64,000 nucleotides of DNA from Mycolicibacterium sp. lyk4-40-TYG-92 (GCF_030209435.1 NZ_JARVRX010000004.1:182650-246649), one strand, 5' to 3'. Positions 1-8,074 are shown, numbered from the stretch's first letter. Notes: generated by a model from the letters alone, not told the origin. A program made the numbers and translations.

Positions 1-293
1 TCCTCGGGTAGTCCGAGACGCTCCCGGCCCTGCAGGTACTCGGTGCAGGCCCGGCGCTGGTGCAGCCGGTGCAGCTCGGCGCACGCGATGCGCCAGACCT
101 CCTGCTCGTCGTCGGTGTAGGTCGCGACGGGCGGCGGCGTCCCGGGCCGCCAATCCATGGCGAGCGCGGCAATTGCGTTGCGGCGGGCGCGGTATTCCGG
201 GTCGACGGCGCCAGGATGGTCGGCAGCCAGATGGACGGTGACGTCATCTCCCGAGCGCGTCACCGGCGCATACAACTGCGCTTCCTCGAACAT
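1..293 (-). CDS. phhA: Phenylalanine 4-monooxygenase, N-terminal part (cut by window edge)
   Basis: The reverse strand encodes a protein starting MFEEAQLYAPVTRSG and running off the window after 97 codons. The segment with WRPGTPPP, then YTDDEQEVW and a Leu/His-rich helix, is the N-terminal region of bacterial monomeric aromatic amino acid hydroxylases, which convert phenylalanine to tyrosine using tetrahydropterin, O2 and non-haem iron. The iron ligands (two His and a Glu) would lie beyond the edge and cannot be checked. ATG at 293 is preceded by a GGGAGG ribosome-binding site. It lies downstream of the P450 and DinB genes on the same strand but with a 64-base gap. Identification rests on remembered family resemblance of the N-terminal third. 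Confidence 0.8.
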   Translation of the reverse strand, partial: MFEEAQLYAPVTRSGDDVTVHLAADHPGAVDPEYRARRNAIAALAMDWRPGTPPPVATYTDDEQEVWRIACAELHRLHQRRACTEYLQGRERLGLPE

Positions 294-357
294 CGCTGCC
301 TCCCGGAGGTCCGGGCGTCGCACGCGCGGCGTCTACGAACCAGGATATGCGCGTTGA

Positions 358-843
358 TCACCCGCGACTGGCAAGTACCTGTTCGCGCAGGATGTCGGCG
401 TGCCCGCAGTGGTGTGCCAGCTCGCGCAGGACTTGCAACATGACCCAGCGCAAGGTTCGCGGCCCGGCCTGGTGCCCCGTGGCGACGGTGTCCAGCGGAA
501 GGTCAGCAACCACCGCCCGCGCTGTCGCACAGACATCACGGTGAGCCGCCAGGATCGAGGCGATGGTGTCGTCGTCAGTGAGCTGGAAGGACTCGTTGAC
601 GCTCTGCACGAGGCCGAGGGACTGACGAGAAGTGCCGCCGACGCATGCTTCGAACCAGACGCGCTGCATCCAGGTGACGTGCTTGAGCAACCCGAGCAGC
701 GTCGTCGCCGACGGGACGAGCCGTCGGCGGGACTCCTCCTCGGTGAGGCCATCGAGGGTGAGCTCGATGGCACGGCGATAGTCCTCCAGGAAGGCGTCGA
801 GCTGGGCCCGTTCGTCGTCCAGCAGTACATCGAACGAGCCCAT
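358..843 (-). CDS. DinB family (DUF664) protein
   Basis: A 161-residue protein of the DinB/YfiT four-helix fold. The N-terminal helix has ERAQLDAFLEDYR, the middle LLGLLKHVTWMQRVWFE supplies the first metal-ligand His, and the C-terminal LAHHCGHADILRE supplies the others. Family members are small metal-binding proteins, some acting as thiol-dependent (mycothiol or bacillithiol) S-transferases; the substrate cannot be told from sequence. It starts 13 bases after the CYP153 stop on the same strand, so it is probably cotranscribed with the P450. A second DinB protein of the same subfamily sits at 12976-13488, with the same C-terminal CGHAD signature. Confidence 0.88.
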   Translation of the reverse strand: MGSFDVLLDDERAQLDAFLEDYRRAIELTLDGLTEEESRRRLVPSATTLLGLLKHVTWMQRVWFEACVGGTSRQSLGLVQSVNESFQLTDDDTIASILAAHRDVCATARAVVADLPLDTVATGHQAGPRTLRWVMLQVLRELAHHCGHADILREQVLASRG

Positions 844-856
844 CTCTGTCCTCTCA

Positions 857-2287
857 TCACACCGTGGCGGCAGGCTGCTTCCTGGTTACCTTGACCATCA
901 TCTTGGAGTACCCCTTCACGAAGTTGGATTGGGTGTACTCGGGCTCCCCCACGACCTCGATGTCTTCGAATCGGGCCAGTAGTTCCTCCCAGAGGATCTT
1001 GAGCTGCAGCTCGGCCAGCCGGCTGCCCATGCAGCGGTGGATGCCGATGCCGAATGCCAGGTGATGGCGGGCGTTGTGGCGGCCGATGATGAAGTCGTCC
1101 GGGTTCTCGAACTTGCGCTCATCGCGGTTGGCCGAGGCGTACCACATGACGAGCTTGTCGCCCTTGCGGATGAACTGCCCGTTGAGAATGGTGTCCTGCT
1201 TGGCGACGCGACGCATGTATGCGAGCGGGGTCTGCCATCGGATGATCTCGTGGACCGCCTTGGTGATGAGGCCCGGATCGGCCTTCAGCCGCGCGAACTC
1301 CTCGGGGTTCTGGTTCAGGGCCAGCACGCCGCCGGTCATCGAATTGCGGGTGGTGTCGTTGCCGCCCACGATGAGCAGAATCAGGTTGCCGAGGAATTCC
1401 ATCGGGCGGTCGATCAGGTCCTTGGTGTCCTCGGACGACTGCATGAGCGTGATGAGGTCGAAGCCGGGCTTCTCACCGGCCGCCAACCGTGCCTTCTTGT
1501 CGTGCCAAAGGGCGCTGAAACCGCGCGCCATATCGGCCGCCGCCGCGAACATCTCATCCATGTCGGACTCGCCGCCGGTGGCCGAGGCGCTGCCGGCGAT
1601 GGTGTCGGTCCAGTACACCAATTTGCGGCGCTGGTCGTACGGGAAGTCGAGCAGGGTCGCCAGCATGCGCGAAGTCAGTTCGATCGAGACCGTATCGACC
1701 CAGTCGAACGGCGTACCGTCCGGCAGCCCGTCGAGGACCTCTTGCACCCGGGTCCGGATGAGCGCTTCCATTTCCTGAAGGTTCTGGGGTGCTACCACGC
1801 CCTGTACCGCTCCGCGCTGCTCGTCGTGACGCGGCGGGTCCATGGCGATGAACATCTCGACGTCCAGACCTTCGGGCGGATCGCCGATGATGATCTGGGG
1901 CTCCGCGGAGAACCGTTCGGTGTCCTTGTCGACGGTGACGATGTCGTCGTAGCGCGTGATCGACCAGAAGGGCCCGAACGGGCTGTTCGGCTGGTAGTGC
2001 ACCGGCGCCTCGTCACGGAGGCGCTTGAAGTAGGACTGCCAGCGGCCCTGGCGGAACATGAACGGGTTGCTGACGTCGATGTCCGCCAGCGCCACATCCT
2101 CGACAGGGGGAATCGGGTTCTCGACGAAGACCGGCGTCTTGTCGCCGACCACCGACTTCTTCGTCTTCTGGTAGAGGTGCATGCCCTTGATCTGCAAGGG
2201 CATCGGGATCGTCGACTGCGCGCGACTGCGCACCGGATCGAGGATCGCTTCCTGCGCCTTGGTGATTGCCTGATCGAGAATGTTCAT
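857..2287 (-). CDS. Cytochrome P450, CYP153-type terminal alkane / fatty-acid hydroxylase
   Basis: A 476-residue soluble P450. The I-helix motif GGNDTT is at 308-313, the ExxR pair at E347/R350, and the haem loop FGIGIHRCMG at 412-421 with Cys419. Long stretches typical of CYP153 are present: FIAMDPPRHD, LNILL-like LGNLILLIVGG, TRNSMTGGVLAL and IIRWQTPLAYMRR. CYP153 enzymes are class I P450s that hydroxylate n-alkanes and related chains at the terminal carbon, using a ferredoxin and ferredoxin reductase; neither partner is encoded nearby. ATG at 2287 has a clear GGAGGAATC site. Divergent from an AraC regulator across a 225-base region bearing repeated TGGCAATG sites, which suggests substrate-induced transcription. 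DinB follows at 13 bases. Confidence 0.93.
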   Translation of the reverse strand: MNILDQAITKAQEAILDPVRSRAQSTIPMPLQIKGMHLYQKTKKSVVGDKTPVFVENPIPPVEDVALADIDVSNPFMFRQGRWQSYFKRLRDEAPVHYQPNSPFGPFWSITRYDDIVTVDKDTERFSAEPQIIIGDPPEGLDVEMFIAMDPPRHDEQRGAVQGVVAPQNLQEMEALIRTRVQEVLDGLPDGTPFDWVDTVSIELTSRMLATLLDFPYDQRRKLVYWTDTIAGSASATGGESDMDEMFAAAADMARGFSALWHDKKARLAAGEKPGFDLITLMQSSEDTKDLIDRPMEFLGNLILLIVGGNDTTRNSMTGGVLALNQNPEEFARLKADPGLITKAVHEIIRWQTPLAYMRRVAKQDTILNGQFIRKGDKLVMWYASANRDERKFENPDDFIIGRHNARHHLAFGIGIHRCMGSRLAELQLKILWEELLARFEDIEVVGEPEYTQSNFVKGYSKMMVKVTRKQPAATV

Positions 2288-2353
2288 GATTCCTCCGTCT
2301 TGTCAGATCTGGAATTCGGACCGTGCGTACAGGCCCGCGGATCGACTGTTCGT

Positions 2354-2513
2354 TGGCAATGACGCTACGAACCGAAACGTGCAGCTGGGAGACCCTAAGC
2401 GGCTGAATACTTACTCGAAGTGGCAATGCCGAGGGCGGCTCTGAGCCAACTCCCGCAGTGAATTCGGCGAAGCGAAATGATCTTGGCGCCGCTACTTACT
2501 AGATTTGGCAATG
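2354..2513. promoter_or_regulatory. Repeated TGGCAATG sites between CYP153 and AraC regulator
   Basis: TACTTACT-N5-TGGCAATG occurs twice in the same orientation, at 2408-2428 and 2493-2513, 85 bp apart. A third TTGGCAATG stands alone at 2353-2361. Two-part, direct-repeat half-sites are typical of AraC-family operators, and they lie between the divergent regulator and its presumed target. The second full copy ends on the proposed GTG start of the regulator, which would allow autoregulation. That this is the regulator's operator is inference. Confidence 0.6.
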
Positions 2514-3523
2514 TGGTTGATTGGGACATCCCCCGCACACCGGCAAGCGTCGGCGTGCTGCTCGGCCTGGCCGGCGAACGCGGTGTCAGCCCGGAAACAT
2601 GCCTGGCCGGCTCGCGGCTGACCGTTCGTGGTTTACAGCAACCAGGCACCGAGGTCACCGCACGCCAGGAGCTGACAGTTGTCACGAATCTACTTGAGGC
2701 CCTTGGCTATCCCGATGACCTCGGCGTCGAAGTAGGCCTGCGCTACCGGCTCGCCACCTACGGCATTTTCGGGTTCGCGTTGATCAGCAGCCCGACGTTG
2801 CGCAGCGCGATCGAGGTCGGCGGGCGTTATCTCGATCTCACGTTTGCCTCTTCCACTTTCAGTACCCGGGTGATCGGCGAGCAGTTCCAGTTCGTCCTGC
2901 AGGCCCCGGGAACGCCGGACCGCGTCCGCCGGTTCGACATTGACCGGTTGGCCACGGCCATCTCCGTCGTCAAGCGGGAACTATCGGAGGACCTGCCGCC
3001 CTTCAAGGTTCAGTTCACCCATCCCCGTCCGGCCAGCCTCGACCGCTACCTCGCCGCCTTCGACACCGAGCCAGAGTTCGGCGCCTCCGAGAACTTGCTG
3101 ATCCTTCCCGTCGGCGTACTCGACGCCCCCCTGCCTCAGGCCAACTCCTACAACTCTGCCGCGACACAGGAGCAGTGCCGCAGTCTCCTCGAAGAGCGGC
3201 GCAGCCGGACCGGGCTGTCGGGCCAGGTTCGCGACCTGCTGCTGGCGTCCCCGGCACAGCCGCCCAGTGCTCACGAGATCGCCCATGCGCTGCTGATGAG
3301 CCCGCGGACGTTGCGTCACCGGCTCGGCGCCGAGGGCACGTCGTACCGCGAGCTACTCGACGAGATCCGTCAGCGGCTTTCGGAGGAAATGCTGATCGGC
3401 GGCCGCCTGACGGTCGCCGAGACGGCGAGTCGACTCGGCTACGTCGAGTTGTCGAGCTTTTCGCAGGCGTTCCGCCGCTGGCACGGGATGAGTCCGCGGG
3501 CCTTCCGCGCGTCGCGCAACTGA
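2513..3523 (+). CDS. AraC-family transcriptional regulator (AlkR/OruR-like)
   Basis: About 336 residues. An N-terminal arabinose-binding-type effector domain (PF12625 family) occupies roughly residues 10-200, and a C-terminal double helix-turn-helix lies at about 230-336, containing ASRLGYVELSSFSQAFRRWHG and ending in the usual SPRAFR. This architecture is that of AlkR, OruR and similar activators sensing hydrophobic or amino-acid ligands. I prefer GTG 2513 (MVDWDIPRTPASV), because family members normally begin just before this motif and because an operator-like repeat occupies 2493-2513; an in-frame ATG at 2477 would add 12 residues. Divergent from CYP153, it is the obvious candidate alkane-responsive activator of that gene. 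Confidence 0.9.
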   Translation: MVDWDIPRTPASVGVLLGLAGERGVSPETCLAGSRLTVRGLQQPGTEVTARQELTVVTNLLEALGYPDDLGVEVGLRYRLATYGIFGFALISSPTLRSAIEVGGRYLDLTFASSTFSTRVIGEQFQFVLQAPGTPDRVRRFDIDRLATAISVVKRELSEDLPPFKVQFTHPRPASLDRYLAAFDTEPEFGASENLLILPVGVLDAPLPQANSYNSAATQEQCRSLLEERRSRTGLSGQVRDLLLASPAQPPSAHEIAHALLMSPRTLRHRLGAEGTSYRELLDEIRQRLSEEMLIGGRLTVAETASRLGYVELSSFSQAFRRWHGMSPRAFRASRN

Positions 3524-3560
3524 GAGCGAAAGTTGTTGCCCCGCGGGGTATTCACCGCGT

Positions 3561-4532
3561 CTATGTCGCGCAGTCCCACCAGTTGAGCAGTCGCGTCCCG
3601 TAGAGGGTGAGCCATTTCGACGGTTGCCCGGCAGGTACATCGACTTCAAACCACACCCGCCCTGGCTGGCGGCCCGTCTGCAGCCAGGTGCCGTCGGGCT
3701 GCCTGGCAGCCCGAACGATGTCGACCGCGCCGCTCATTCGGGGATCCGGAGCAGTGCCATCGTGCAGCACGGCGCAGCGGAAGTACTCACCTACGTTGAG
3801 TGCGCTGTAGGACCACCGCATCGGATAGCTGAAATCGTTGATCCATTGCCCTACTGGTTGATTCGTCGTCAATCGATTGAGCAACCGGCGTTCGAGGAGG
3901 TACTCCTCCCCGCGCCGGCGCGCTGCGCGGATGTCGGCATCGCCCCCGGTGGCGGTCTCGAACGCGAGCAGCCCCTTCAGCGAGTTCAGCGTCGAATGGA
4001 ACGACGAGCGGCGCGAACCCTCGACCCAGTCGCAGTTCCACCCGCCGTCCGGCAGTTGATGCTCGAGAAACCAGCCCGCGAGGCCGCTGACGTTCGCGCC
4101 CAGCCACACGCCGTTGGCCACGGTCCAGGCGTTGATGCAGCAATCGACCTCGCCGGACCAGTAGGGCAGGTCGTCGTATTCCCAGCGGCAGTGCTCGTCG
4201 AGCAACTCGGCGGTGCGGCGATCCCGTAACACCGATGCGTCAAGTCCCCACTCGCGCAGTGCATTCAGCGTCCACGTCGTGGCTGTCCAGGGCTGGCCTA
4301 CCTCGGGGTCTGGGTCCTCGAAGTCGTAATCCGCCGGGAAGAACGCACCCCCGGCCCACTGGCCGTCCGCGTCCTGCAGTGTGAGCAGACGTGCGCCGAA
4401 GCCCTCGGTCGCGATCCGTGACCGGGTTGCCTCCCACGCCGCCGCCGGCGCCCCGAGAAGATCGCGCTCGACCTGCCAGCGCAGCGCCGGGTCCGAGTCC
4501 AGCAGCCAGTCCGTCAGGGCCCCGCTCGTCAT
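3561..4532 (-). CDS. Squalene/terpenoid-cyclase-fold (alpha-toroid) protein
   Basis: A 323-residue protein rich in aromatic repeats of the (alpha/alpha)6 toroid seen in terpenoid cyclases and prenyltransferases: LLTLQDADGQWAGG, LEHQLPDGGWNCDWVEG and ARQPDGTWLQTGR are QxxDGxW-type repeats spaced through the chain. It is much shorter than true squalene-hopene cyclases (about 630 residues), and I do not see a DxDD catalytic motif, so it is probably a cytosolic toroid protein of unknown reaction rather than a hopene synthase. No signal peptide. The ATG at 4532 is followed by MTSGALTDWLLDSDPALRWQ. It converges on the araC gene with 37 bases between stops. Confidence 0.7.
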   Translation of the reverse strand: MTSGALTDWLLDSDPALRWQVERDLLGAPAAAWEATRSRIATEGFGARLLTLQDADGQWAGGAFFPADYDFEDPDPEVGQPWTATTWTLNALREWGLDASVLRDRRTAELLDEHCRWEYDDLPYWSGEVDCCINAWTVANGVWLGANVSGLAGWFLEHQLPDGGWNCDWVEGSRRSSFHSTLNSLKGLLAFETATGGDADIRAARRRGEEYLLERRLLNRLTTNQPVGQWINDFSYPMRWSYSALNVGEYFRCAVLHDGTAPDPRMSGAVDIVRAARQPDGTWLQTGRQPGRVWFEVDVPAGQPSKWLTLYGTRLLNWWDCAT

Positions 4533-4547
4533 CAGACCGCCATCACA

Positions 4548-4976
4548 CTAGGAGCAGTAGACCTGGGCGTTGAGCACGCAGTTCGACGGTGGCGTGTAGG
4601 TACCACTCAGTACGCCGCGGATACCGCCGTTCGCGCTACCACCTGGCGGAATCACGCGGTTCCAGCTCACCGGGCTGATCACATAGTGCGTGCCGTACTG
4701 GGTGAAGGTGCTGCTCCACGCATGCGAGATCGACTGCCCCATCGGCATGTCGAACTCGATCCTCCAATCCGCCATCGGCACGGTGCTGTAGTTGGTGACA
4801 ACGAACCGCGCGATGAAGCCGTCCTGCCAGGTGTGTTGCACCACCAACCGCACTCCGGCTGCGGCTGCGTGCGCCGGCGCAGTCCCGGCGAGTCCGAGAA
4901 TGATGACCGTCAATGCGGACACGACGACGTGAAGCGCTGCGCGGCAGCGCTTCACACGAGAGTCCGGTCCAGTCAT
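4548..4976 (-). CDS. Secreted cellulose-binding (CBM2) domain protein, Rv1987-like
   Basis: A 142-residue exported protein. After a basic N-terminus (SRVKRCR) comes a hydrophobic signal segment ending in APAHA, then a family-2 carbohydrate-binding module with the expected conserved residues: the Trp in HTWQDGF, VTNYST, DWRIEFDMP, SWNRVIPPGGS and a C-terminal Cys. It closely matches M. tuberculosis Rv1987, once listed as a possible chitinase, but there is no catalytic domain. I chose ATG 4976 (MTGPDSRVKRC), which gives the same 142-residue length as Rv1987; a longer frame from 5054 would add 26 residues ahead of the signal. Probably an exported polysaccharide-binding protein. Confidence 0.85.
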   Translation of the reverse strand: MTGPDSRVKRCRAALHVVVSALTVIILGLAGTAPAHAAAAGVRLVVQHTWQDGFIARFVVTNYSTVPMADWRIEFDMPMGQSISHAWSSTFTQYGTHYVISPVSWNRVIPPGGSANGGIRGVLSGTYTPPSNCVLNAQVYCS

Positions 4977-5092
4977 CGCGCTCAGACTACGACGCACCGA
5001 CACGCATCTTTCCGCACGCCGCGGGGGTGCTGCCGTACCTTTGCGCGATTGCAACCATCACGAGATCGCGCGAAAAATTCTGTTGCTACTTG

Positions 5093-5119
5093 CTTGCACT
5101 CGCTAGCGTCGAGTGCTAA
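5093..5119. promoter_or_regulatory. CIRCE operator (HrcA binding site)
   Basis: CTTGCACTC (5093-5101), nine bases, then GAGTGCTAA (5111-5119). This matches the CIRCE consensus TTAGCACTC-N9-GAGTGCTAA at 16 of 18 arm positions with the exact spacer length. CIRCE is bound by the heat-shock repressor HrcA. It lies 84 bp before the Hsp20 start and is also upstream of the divergent CBM2 gene. Confidence 0.85.
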
Positions 5120-5203
5120 AACAAATCTATGCCAGCCGAAACAGATAATCGAGCTGGAAGCGCATAGATGGCACAACAGAAAGGACAGATGGAGGTGGCC
5201 ACG

Positions 5204-5692
5204 ATGCTGCTGCGTACTGACCCGTTCCGAGACCTGGATCGCTTCACCCAAGAGGTTCTTGGCACCGCAGCCCGGCCGGCCGCGATGCCCATGGACGCCT
5301 GGCGCGACGGCGACGAGTTCCACGTCGAGTTCGACCTGCCCGGCATCAATGCCGACTCGCTCGACCTCGACATCGAGAACAATGTGGTGACTGTGCGCGC
5401 CGAGCGGGCGCCCGTGGATTCGTCGCGCGAGATGCTGGCCGCCGAGCGGCCGCGCGGCGTCTTCTCTCGACAGCTGGTGCTGGGAAACAACCTTGACACC
5501 GGGCGCATCACCGCGGAATACCGCGACGGCGTGCTTCAGCTCGTGATCCCGGTGGCCGAGAAGGCCAAACCCCGCAAGATCACCGTCAGCAGAGCCGGCA
5601 ACGCCAAGGCCATCGACGAGAACCGAGTGATCACCGAAGACGGCAGCCCCGTCACCGACACCTCGAACAAGAAGGAGCCGGTGCACGCCTGA
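5204..5692 (+). CDS. Hsp20 / alpha-crystallin family small heat-shock protein
   Basis: A 162-residue small heat-shock protein that forms oligomers and holds unfolded proteins in an ATP-independent way. The start [14 protein letters not shown] is typical of mycobacterial Hsp18. The alpha-crystallin domain runs from [17 protein letters not shown] to [13 protein letters not shown], with the conserved [12 protein letters not shown] and YRDGVLQL strands; the C-terminal tail is charged. ATG 5204 is preferred over an upstream in-frame ATG at 5168 because it has GGAGGT seven bases upstream. A CIRCE element precedes it, so HrcA repression and heat induction are likely. A strong hairpin follows the stop. 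Confidence 0.93.
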   Translation: MLLRTDPFRDLDRFTQEVLGTAARPAAMPMDAWRDGDEFHVEFDLPGINADSLDLDIENNVVTVRAERAPVDSSREMLAAERPRGVFSRQLVLGNNLDTGRITAEYRDGVLQLVIPVAEKAKPRKITVSRAGNAKAIDENRVITEDGSPVTDTSNKKEPVHA

Positions 5693-5703
5693 CCGCGTCG
5701 AAT

Positions 5704-5745
5704 TGCCGATGCCGGGCTGGGCCGCTGTCCAGCTCGGCATCGGCA
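5704..5745 (+). terminator. Strong hairpin terminator after hsp20
   Basis: TGCCGATGCCG (5704-5714) pairs perfectly with CGGCATCGGCA (5735-5745); inside, GCTGG pairs with CCAGC around an 8-base loop, with one mismatch between the two stems. The hairpin begins 12 bases after the hsp20 stop. No U-tract follows, as is common in mycobacteria. Confidence 0.7.
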
Positions 5746-5821
5746 CCCGGCCGACGGAATTCGCTGCGACACATTCTTGAATGGTCGGTGCCATGCCGAC
5801 AGTGCAAGGAGGTGAAAAGTG

Positions 5822-6112
5822 ATGCAGTACAGCACGATTGCGGCGCCGGCGGCGCCTGACACCATCGCGCCAGAAGAGCTGGCCCAATCTCTGGGTGTGG
5901 ACGACCCCACGATGGTGATAGCGCTGATCGCCGAAGTCGACGCCATCTTCTGCGCCGCCGAAGCTCCTTGCCGTCAGCAGCCGACGCCACCGGCGATCGG
6001 GTGCGCCCTGCACGGGCCCCGGTGCGCTGGTCGGTCTTTGGAGTACACCCGTCGGCGACCACGGCGCACGCCGGTGCGTCGCATGACGCCCGTGCAGCGC
6101 AGCCCTCCGTAA
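5822..6112 (+). CDS. Small protein of unknown function
   Basis: A 96-residue frame (MQYSTIAAPAAPDTIAPEEL...). Its best support is a perfect AAGGAGGT Shine-Dalgarno at 5806-5813, eight bases before ATG 5822 (a GTG lies one codon earlier). The first half reads as a plausible acidic helical segment (LAQSLGVDDP, MVIALIAEVDAIFCAAE) with a Cys pair; the last 25 residues are Arg/Pro-rich and could be weakly constrained. No signal peptide or known domain is recognised. It lies after the hsp20 terminator hairpin, so it may have its own promoter or depend on read-through from the heat-shock gene. Confidence 0.55.
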   Translation: MQYSTIAAPAAPDTIAPEELAQSLGVDDPTMVIALIAEVDAIFCAAEAPCRQQPTPPAIGCALHGPRCAGRSLEYTRRRPRRTPVRRMTPVQRSPP

Positions 6113-6364
6113 GCTGCAGCCGCTGAAACAGTCACGTGAGCCGGTTGGTACCTCCACCACGAAGGCTGGGCCATACGCCGCCAGGGCCATACCCTGGGCG
6201 CCCTCTTCTGCAGAGGCGCCGGTGCCCAATCCAGGCAATTCCTCCCCGGCGGCAGGCCCGGTCTTCACGCCAGTCAGTTTCGCCATCGCTGTCTCTGGAT
6301 ACCCCTTCAGGAGAACCAAAGACAGTTGCCCCCTGAAACAGGAGCGTGACGGAAGGAGCTTGAC
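6113..6364. other. 252-base intergenic stretch with no confident gene
   Basis: Between the small gene and the MPT63-like gene. The reverse strand is open here as part of a long frame (4982-6550) and could read MAKLTGVKTGPAAGEELPG from about 6290, but the ribosome-binding site is poor and the same frame runs antisense to hsp20. The ribosome-binding region of the next gene, GGAAGGAGC, lies at the right end. Confidence 0.4.
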
Positions 6365-6820
6365 GTGGCGTTCTCGCACATCGCATCGAAAACAATGGCG
6401 GCCGCTGCCGGCATCGCCTTCGCCGGAATCCTGGCGGCGACCCCGGCAATCGCGGACCCGACAGCGGTCATGTTCGGCCAGCGCGCGGAGATTCCGAGCC
6501 CCGGTGGGGCGATCGAGTACACCGTCGTCAACCTGCAGCCGAGCGGCCACAACGACGGCATCTGGTACTCGGACGTCACAGCGCGCGCCGTGAGCGGTGC
6601 GCCGACGCCGAACATTTCCGATTTCAACGCGCGGGCCGTCAACAGCTCGACATATGCGGACATGAAGGGCAACGAGGTGGACGGTCTACCCAACCAGCCG
6701 ATCGCCGCGGGCAGCTACGTGACGGGTCGAGTCTACTTCGACGTCTGTAATGGCACCGCGCCCGACAGCGTCGTATACCGGGATGCCGGCGGCACTGACA
6801 AGGTGGTCTGGAAGAGCTAG
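6365..6820 (+). CDS. Secreted MPT63-like protein (DUF1942)
   Basis: A 151-residue protein with a Sec signal peptide (MAFSHIASKTMAAAAG..., cleavage after TPAIA). The mature part resembles the immunogenic secreted protein MPT63 of M. tuberculosis: an immunoglobulin-like beta sandwich with IEYTVVNLQPSG, a VSGAPTPNISDFNAR segment matching the MPT63 RGSVTPAVSQFNAR region, a GSYVTGRVYFDV strand and a terminal VVWKS. The function of the family is unknown. The gene has a GGAAGGAGC site before a GTG start, with a small palindrome after its stop. Confidence 0.85.
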   Translation: MAFSHIASKTMAAAAGIAFAGILAATPAIADPTAVMFGQRAEIPSPGGAIEYTVVNLQPSGHNDGIWYSDVTARAVSGAPTPNISDFNARAVNSSTYADMKGNEVDGLPNQPIAAGSYVTGRVYFDVCNGTAPDSVVYRDAGGTDKVVWKS

Positions 6821-6830
6821 CCGACTGCGA

Positions 6831-6846
6831 TGGCGGATTTCCGCCA
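6831..6846. terminator. Short hairpin after the MPT63-like gene
   Basis: TGGCGG (6831-6836), four bases, CCGCCA (6841-6846). It starts 11 bases after the stop and could terminate transcription. It also lies about 35 bp before the MFS start, so an operator role is possible. Confidence 0.4.
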
Positions 6847-6880
6847 GCGCTGCGCGTGGCGTCGCCAATAACGTCGACGC

Positions 6881-8074
6881 GTGACCACAACTGCACAACA
6901 AGTCCGGGTAATCACCGGCACCACAGTCCTTTTCATGTCGCTGGCCGCCGCCTTGGGGACTGCGACGATCTACCCGCTGCAACCGGCAATCGCCGACATC
7001 GCGCGGTCGCTCGGGTCTGGTCCGACGCCGGTCGGGGCCGCGCTGGCCTGCGGGCCGGTCGGCTACCTCTTGGGGCTCGCCCTCCTGGTCCCCCTGGTGG
7101 ACAGGTTTTCGCCACGCCGGGTGATCGCATCGCAGTTCCTGGGGCTCGGCGGCGCACTCACGTTGACGGCCGTCTCCGGCACCGTGTGGCTGCTCGGGGT
7201 GGGGCTCCTGCTGACCGGTGCCTGTTCCTCTGTGGGTGCGGGTCTGAGTTCCGTTGTCGGACGGCTCGCGCCCGAGCGTCGGCGTGCGACCATTCTGGGT
7301 ATCGTCACCGCCGGCATCTCGGCGGGAATCTTGGCGGGCCGGATCGCCGGAGGCTGGTTGGCAGACGTGATCGGCTGGCACGCAATGCTTCTCGCCGTCG
7401 CGGCGGCCACCGTGGGGGTAGCCGGTACATGCCTGTTGTTCCTGCCGACCGCGGCCGGAATGATCGAGCGGAACTACCTCGCCGAATTGGCGTCGGTGCC
7501 CGGGCTCCTCCTGCGGTGCGGGGTGCTACGCCGCGGCGCCCTGCGCGGATCCCTGTGGTTCTTCGCGTTCTGCGCGGTCTGGTCCGGAATCGCCGTCGCG
7601 TTGTCGCAAGAACCATACTTGTTGTCTGCCAAACAGATCGGGCTCTACGCCGTGGCAGGTATCGCGGGAATCTTCGCGACGCGCGTTGCCGGTGTCTACA
7701 CGGACCGATTGGGTTTCCGGCCGGTGATCCTGGTGGGTCTGGCGGTGGCGGGCGCCGCCTGCCCGGTCCTTGCCTTCGGGCTGAGCAGTCCCTGGGCGAC
7801 CATGGCCGCTCTCGCCGCGTTCGATGCCGGCCTGTTCGCGGCGCAGGTGGCGAATCAGACCACCGTTTTGGCGATCGATCCGTCCGCACCGGCCCGCTTC
7901 AACAGCGCGTACATGCTCGTCTACTTCGTTGGAGGCAGCCTCGGCACAGCATTCGGTGCGGCGGCCGTGGTCTCATTCGGTTGGCCGCTGACCGTCGGCG
8001 CCAGTGGCGCAGCACTTCTCGTGGCGGGGCTGCTCACCGGCGGTCGGCCGCGCCAATTCAGATGCTGCGTTTGA
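6881..8074 (+). CDS. MFS transporter
   Basis: A 397-residue membrane protein with about twelve hydrophobic helices. The loop after the second helix reads VPLVDRFSPRRV, a major-facilitator motif-A variant, and the middle domain has ITAGISAGILAGRIAGGWLADVIGW, an antiporter motif-C-like glycine-rich helix. It resembles drug/proton antiporters of the YbcL/Bmr kind; the substrate is unknown. GTG start at 6881. Its last 17 bases overlap the convergent condensation/GNAT fusion gene; with no shared promoter, functional linkage is uncertain. Confidence 0.88.
   Translation: MTTTAQQVRVITGTTVLFMSLAAALGTATIYPLQPAIADIARSLGSGPTPVGAALACGPVGYLLGLALLVPLVDRFSPRRVIASQFLGLGGALTLTAVSGTVWLLGVGLLLTGACSSVGAGLSSVVGRLAPERRRATILGIVTAGISAGILAGRIAGGWLADVIGWHAMLLAVAAATVGVAGTCLLFLPTAAGMIERNYLAELASVPGLLLRCGVLRRGALRGSLWFFAFCAVWSGIAVALSQEPYLLSAKQIGLYAVAGIAGIFATRVAGVYTDRLGFRPVILVGLAVAGAACPVLAFGLSSPWATMAALAAFDAGLFAAQVANQTTVLAIDPSAPARFNSAYMLVYFVGGSLGTAFGAAAVVSFGWPLTVGASGAALLVAGLLTGGRPRQFRCCV

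Noticed and set aside
3546..3555. CCCCGCGGGG as a terminator between araC and the cyclase-fold gene
   Set aside because: It is self-complementary with no loop and too short to form a stable RNA hairpin.
4982..6550. 522-residue open frame on the reverse strand
   Set aside because: It runs antisense to hsp20 and the start of the MPT63-like gene, has no recognised domain, and is Arg/His/Gly-rich like other shadow frames in high-GC DNA.
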